Shown here: piece by piece, positions 60,286 through 64,000 of the stretch
Position numbering within the stretch: position 1 is the stretch's first letter
How the letters are laid out: the number at the start of each line of letters is the position of its first letter
Source of the DNA: Chamaecyparis obtusa
Lineage: Eukaryota; Streptophyta; Pinopsida; Cupressales; Cupressaceae
DNA: 64,000 bases
NCBI GenBank assembly: GCA_027943335.1
Contig: BSBK01000968.1
Location: forward strand, 1-64,000
Reading direction: 5' to 3'
Notes under the pieces: generated by a model
Told to the model about the DNA's origin: nothing
The model's database searches: none
What the model saw: only the letters and a program-made list of their open reading frames with translations
Made by a program: the position numbers and the translations under genes

Positions 60286-61844
60286 CAAACCTTAGAAATA
60301 TTTGAATTATTGATTTAATTGCGATTTGATAAAGGAATTGATTTGAAAATTGCAAAGCATTGATTCAGGAAATTGATATTTGACAAATTGAATAAATGGG
60401 GCCCAAAGTCTAGGCGACCATTTTAGGGTGCATACATTTGCCCCTCTTTGACTAATGTGAGGTCGACTCAGGATCACATGCAGTCAAAGAATGGAATTGA
60501 AGTGTGAGATCGATTTGGGATCACAAAATAACCCAGATGTGTGTTCGACGGATGGGAACACATCAGTACATAGATAAGCAGACTGAAAAAGATAAGGCCA
60601 ACACCTGTGAATAGGTAATTGTCAAGTCTCAAATAAGAGATAAGAATCTCAAGCAAGGTTGCCCCAAAAGAAGCAATTGATAAATTTGATAAAGCTGAAT
60701 CAAGCATTGAAGTTTGGTAGGTACTGCCCCCTCGTGATCAAAATCAAAAGGAGATAGAGGAGAAATAGTAAATTGATAAATTTGATCAAATCGAACTAAA
60801 CATAAGGTTCTTGACATAACGTGAAAGATAAAAAAATAAATTAAAAATCATAGAACCAAGGTAGATCAGAAAGAAAGATTATGCCCCAAGGTTGAATTAG
60901 AAGAAAAGAAGTGGGGTGAAAGCGAATGGAAAATAGAAGTTTGGAAGAAATGGAAAGAAATGGAGAGAAGAAAGAGAATTTGCCTCCAGAAAGAAGATGC
61001 CCCAAAATCAATCAACTATTTAAGATAGGGAATTTCGATTGAGATCACGAAAGAAGGTAAGGAAATGAAGATCAAAATGTGACCACAGTTGACTAAAAGT
61101 CCACAAGAAAGATGAAGGAAACCCTCTCAAACTCATAATGCAGCCTAAAAGTGCAAATTTAACATGAAGTCTAAATAATGCAAGCTACATGAAAATGCAA
61201 TGGTGTACTTGCAATAGGGTAACATAGGATTTTTGTGTTCATCATTCATTAGAGAATGTAAAAGAACTTATTTTCATCATTGGGCCATTATTACCGGACA
61301 TCAGACGATCACACAATCATCACTAGTCACAAATACAACTATGAAGATATGAATGTGATTGATATCGGATTGGAATGTGGAAAGATTCTAACATGAGCAT
61401 CAAAGACATAAAGATCAAGATGACTGCAATGTTAGCTTACCCAATTTAATATAGCAAAACCATGCTCGCATCAAGGCATAAACGTCTGGATGACCATGAG
61501 AACGGTTGTGCAAAAATAGTCAAGGATGATGCCTTAAATCTCCTAAGTGTGTCAAGGAGACAATAAGAGACACTGAAGAGGTTCAAGACAACACCCACAA
61601 GCAGAAAGCAAATAAAAACATGCTCCATGCCCCAAGTTCTCTAGATATGCATCATGGAGAGACTTGTTAGACAAGGACACTCAACGAAAATCAAATATTG
61701 GTCAGCACACAAAGAAAAGATCATGTCATATCTCAAGCATTAAGTGTTGCGTTGAAAAATTTGAAGTGTGTAAACTGATACTGAGTTCCGAGGATAAGGA
61801 TCAAATGCTTGCTAGCAGGTAAGATCACATGACCAAACTGACAA

Positions 61845-61911
61845 GTGTTGAAAAACACTTGATGTCGGGGGTTGTGTTGAAAAACACAGTTGGGTTGGTG
61901 TTGAAAAACAC
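61845..61911. repeat. Three GTGTT-GAAA-AACAC stem-loops
   Basis: Identical cores at 61845-61858, 61874-61887 and 61898-61911. The next outer pair is A-T, T-A and G-C respectively, so the stem is kept while its bases differ. Copy 1 extends to eight pairs (CAAGTGTT/AACACTTG). They lie in the 3' non-coding part of element C. Confidence 0.85.
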
Positions 61912-62439
61912 CATTTGCGAGGTGTCCTAAAGACAAGCATATCCAAGAGACCAAAGGTAACACAATGATGCCCCCTGGACAAAGACAAAGACCAATTCCA
62001 AACCAAGGCAACAAGGACAAGGTATAATGGAGAAAGGCTAAGTATCGAGGACACATGCTAAGAAATAGGGGTGCAAAGGCCTCAAGTACCACCCGTTTCC
62101 AGGTTTTAACCACTTGGAGGAATTTTTTTAGGACTTTTTATAATTTTTTTTTTTTTGTATTTTTGCTACCAAGGTGCCTGTTTCCATGTTTTCACCAAGG
62201 CACTTTTTCTATTTTTTTTTTTTGAATTTTTTTTTTTTTTTTTTTTTTTGGTATTTTTGGAATATATAATTTTTTTGAGATACATCAAAGCGCCTATTGC
62301 TAGGTTTTCACTAAGATGATAATTTTTTCAGGACATTTTCTGATGTTTAGAATTTTTTTAGCATTATATATGAATTTTTTTGGAATTTTTTTCAGGATCA
62401 ATAAGTATGTACAAAGGATGTCCCTAGATAGAATGGGCA

Positions 62440-62913
62440 TCAAGGATAGAACTTCTTCAGGTGCAAAACATTGATAGGCTCAGGGAGCTGCTCCCCCTTT
62501 TTAGTAGATAGTAGATAAGCACCTGTACCAAAAGCTACTATGATAATGTAGGGTCCAAGCCAATTAGGTTCAAATTTACCCTTTTGTTCTCTATTTTGTT
62601 GGTTCTTAGGATTCTCTCGCAGGACAAGATCACCTACTTGGAATTCTCTAGGGCGAACCTTTTTGTTGAATGCCTTGGACATCCACTTTTGGTAGACCCT
62701 CATATGGTCAAATGATGCTTTACGCTTTTCATCCAGAAGTTCCAATTCTTGTAATCTCATGGTGCGATAGTCTTCATCTATAACTAGACCTTTGAGAGAG
62801 ACTCTAAGTGACAGAATCTCAACCTCTAAAGGTAACACTGCTTCAGCGCTGTATGTGAGGGAAAAAGGAGTAGCCCCAGTTGGAGTATGAATACTTGTTC
62901 TATAGGCCCACAA
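62440..62913 (-). CDS. Integrase C-terminus of element C
   Basis: An open frame of about 157 residues: MWAYRTSIHTPTGATPFSLT, YSAEAVLPLEVEILSLRV, the MRLQELELLDEKRKASFDHM helix, RPREFQVGDLVLRENPKNQQ, WLGPYIIIVAFGTGAYLLST and a terminal PINVLHLKKFYP. This is the standard end of Tat-type Pol without a chromodomain. It is the tail of a polyprotein rather than an independent gene. Confidence 0.9.
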   Translation of the reverse strand: MWAYRTSIHTPTGATPFSLTYSAEAVLPLEVEILSLRVSLKGLVIDEDYRTMRLQELELLDEKRKASFDHMRVYQKWMSKAFNKKVRPREFQVGDLVLRENPKNQQNREQKGKFEPNWLGPYIIIVAFGTGAYLLSTKKGEQLPEPINVLHLKKFYP

Positions 62914-62925
62914 GGCTGGGTTTAT

Positions 62926-63834
62926 CTATAGGTGCCAATCTCTACCATTCTTATGAACTATTATGTGTAAAATCTTGAGAATGGTTTTATTTGAAGCCTC
63001 TGCTTGACCATTTCCTTGCGGGAAGTAAATGGAGGACCAATGTTGCTTTATCTTAAATCTTTGGCAGAGTTGTGTAAGGTCCTTGTTTTTGAACTGACCT
63101 CCATTGTTAGTGATGATCTCAAATGGCACTCCATATCGATAGATGATATGGTTTAAAATGAATAAAGACACTGTCTTGTCTGAGGCAACAGAAAGTGGAA
63201 TAGCCTCTACCCATTTTGTGAAGTAGTCAGTAGTAGTGATAATGAACTTATGTCCACTTGATGAGTTGGGATGAATCTACCCAACAAGGTCAAAGGCTCA
63301 TCGTTGAAATGGCTAGTGAGATATAGAAGGAATTAGCTCCCTACCTAGAGCATGTATCAGGTGTCCATGTTTCTGACATTTTTCACAAGACTTGGCAAAA
63401 GCTACTGCATCTATCTGCATCATAGGCCAATAATACCCCACCCTAAGCAACCTTCTAGCCATGGAAATACCATTAGAATGTCCCCCACATATGCCCTCGT
63501 GGATGTCAACTAGCGCTTGATCAGATTCCTCCTTTTCTAAGCACCTAAGAAGTGTTCCATCTAGACCCCTCCTATACAAATCACTAGAGATGAGGGAATG
63601 GCAAGAGGCATTACAAACAAGGTTTCTTCTTTTAGATCGGTTAAATGTATTGCGGATGATGCCATCACGGAGATATGAGTAAATATCACCATAGCGAGAG
63701 GATTCATGATTGACAAGGGTGCAAATGACATGGTTTTCGGGTGAGTCAAATATGGGATGACGTAGCTCTTCCACCAGGAATTCATATCTAGACTCATGTT
63801 CTTCTAATTGGAGAAGCAAAGCAAGGGTGGCCAT
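62926..63834 (-). pseudogene. Integrase zinc domain and core of element C
   Basis: 63313-63834 carries an intact HHCC domain: IHEGICGGHSNGISMARRLL and FAKSCEKCQKH. The core follows: first Asp in AFDLVG (about 63290), GHKFIITTTDYFTKWVEAIP, then VPFEIITNNGGQF, where the expected catalytic Asp (T/S-D-N-G) is Asn, and Glu in GNGQAEASNK. A stop lies between the zinc domain and core. The D>N change corresponds to G>A on this strand and would abolish catalysis. Confidence 0.88.
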
Positions 63835-64000
63835 AGCATCAGCTGCTTTGTTCTCAGCCCTAGGGATTTGCTGAAAAGTGACAAAAGTAAAATATCATCT
63901 TAATGAATCAACCATTTTTTTGTAAGGTATCAACTTGTCATCTTTTGTTTAATATTTCTCATTGACTTGATTAATGATCAACTGAGAATCCCCGTAGATA
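63800..64000 (-). pseudogene. aRNH C-terminal part of element C
   Basis: IYGDSQLIINQVNEKY (catalytic Asp in GDS), a TAA, KDDKLIPYKKMVDSLR, a TGA, and YFTFVTFQQIPRAENKAADA (final Asp) read directly into MATLALLLQLEE. This is the end of a plant-type second RNase H immediately before integrase. Both stops fit C>T change (CAA, CGA). It is truncated by the window edge. Confidence 0.85.

Larger units (their letters stand above)
60290..64000 (-). mobile_element. Ty3/gypsy element C (Tat-like), 3' part, cut by window edge
   Basis: Minus-strand coding at 62440-64000 is aRNH end, integrase zinc domain, integrase core and C-terminus, in the usual Tat order. The remaining 2.1 kb to about 60290 is non-coding 3' region and probably LTR, with a TTTT-rich block at 62135-62290 and a hairpin trio at 61845-61911. 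LTR limits were not determined. Confidence 0.85.

Overview
This is repeat-dominated nuclear DNA from a large plant genome. I found no intact host gene: almost every recognisable coding stretch belongs to a transposable element, and most carry stops or frameshifts. The element set (chromovirus and Tat-type Ty3/gypsy, L1-type LINE with an RNase H, CACTA with Transposase_21/DUF4218/DUF4216) is typical of land plants. The density of old nested insertions and the AT-rich filler suggest a gymnosperm or similarly large genome, but the species cannot be read from the sequence.

Layout. 1-2.4 kb: TA-rich repeat, an array of ACTTTCGATCGAAAGT-like palindromes and weak ~200-bp repeats. 2.37-14.41 kb: minus-strand Ty3/gypsy chromovirus (element A) with two ~1.55-kb LTRs, an initiator-Met primer-binding site, Gag, protease, RT, RNase H, integrase and chromodomain; its RT is split by a 4,267-bp TG...CA insertion with a GCACT target duplication. 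14.4-19.0 kb: a T-skewed stretch, a tRNA-Cys relic and AT-rich filler. 19.04-28.41 kb: a full-length 9.37-kb minus-strand LINE bounded by a perfect 21-bp target duplication, with ORF1, ORF2 (endonuclease, RT, zinc motif, RNase H), and a long 3' region holding a 189-bp tandem repeat, a possible third ORF and tandem hairpins. It landed at the tail of a tRNA-derived SINE-like repeat. 29.2-30.7 kb: a second LINE fragment. 31.7-39.5 kb: TA microsatellite, scrambled duplications, a 449-bp foldback, a NOG1 GTPase gene fragment and an LTR/PBS relic. 40-48.2 kb: a minus-strand CACTA transposon. 48.2-53 kb: non-coding, with recurrent AGGGCA words and a nested hairpin. 53-59 kb: Ty3/gypsy element B (Tat-like). 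59-64 kb: AT-rich tandem repeat and the 3' half of a second Tat-like element C.

The most unusual object is the CACTA transposon. Behind its TNP2-type transposase lies a second multi-exon gene in which an exon encoding a near-complete SET (lysine methyltransferase-like) domain splices, in phase, onto exons resembling the accessory TNPA/Transposase_24 protein. CACTA accessory proteins are known to act on element methylation, so a mobile SET-TNPA fusion is a candidate transposon-borne chromatin modifier. A second notable contrast is that element B carries its extra plant-type RNase H between protease and RT, whereas neighbouring element C carries it directly before integrase. Nonsense codons across the retroelements are mostly CAG>TAG, CAA>TAA, CGA>TGA or TGG>TAG, the signature of cytosine-methylation decay.
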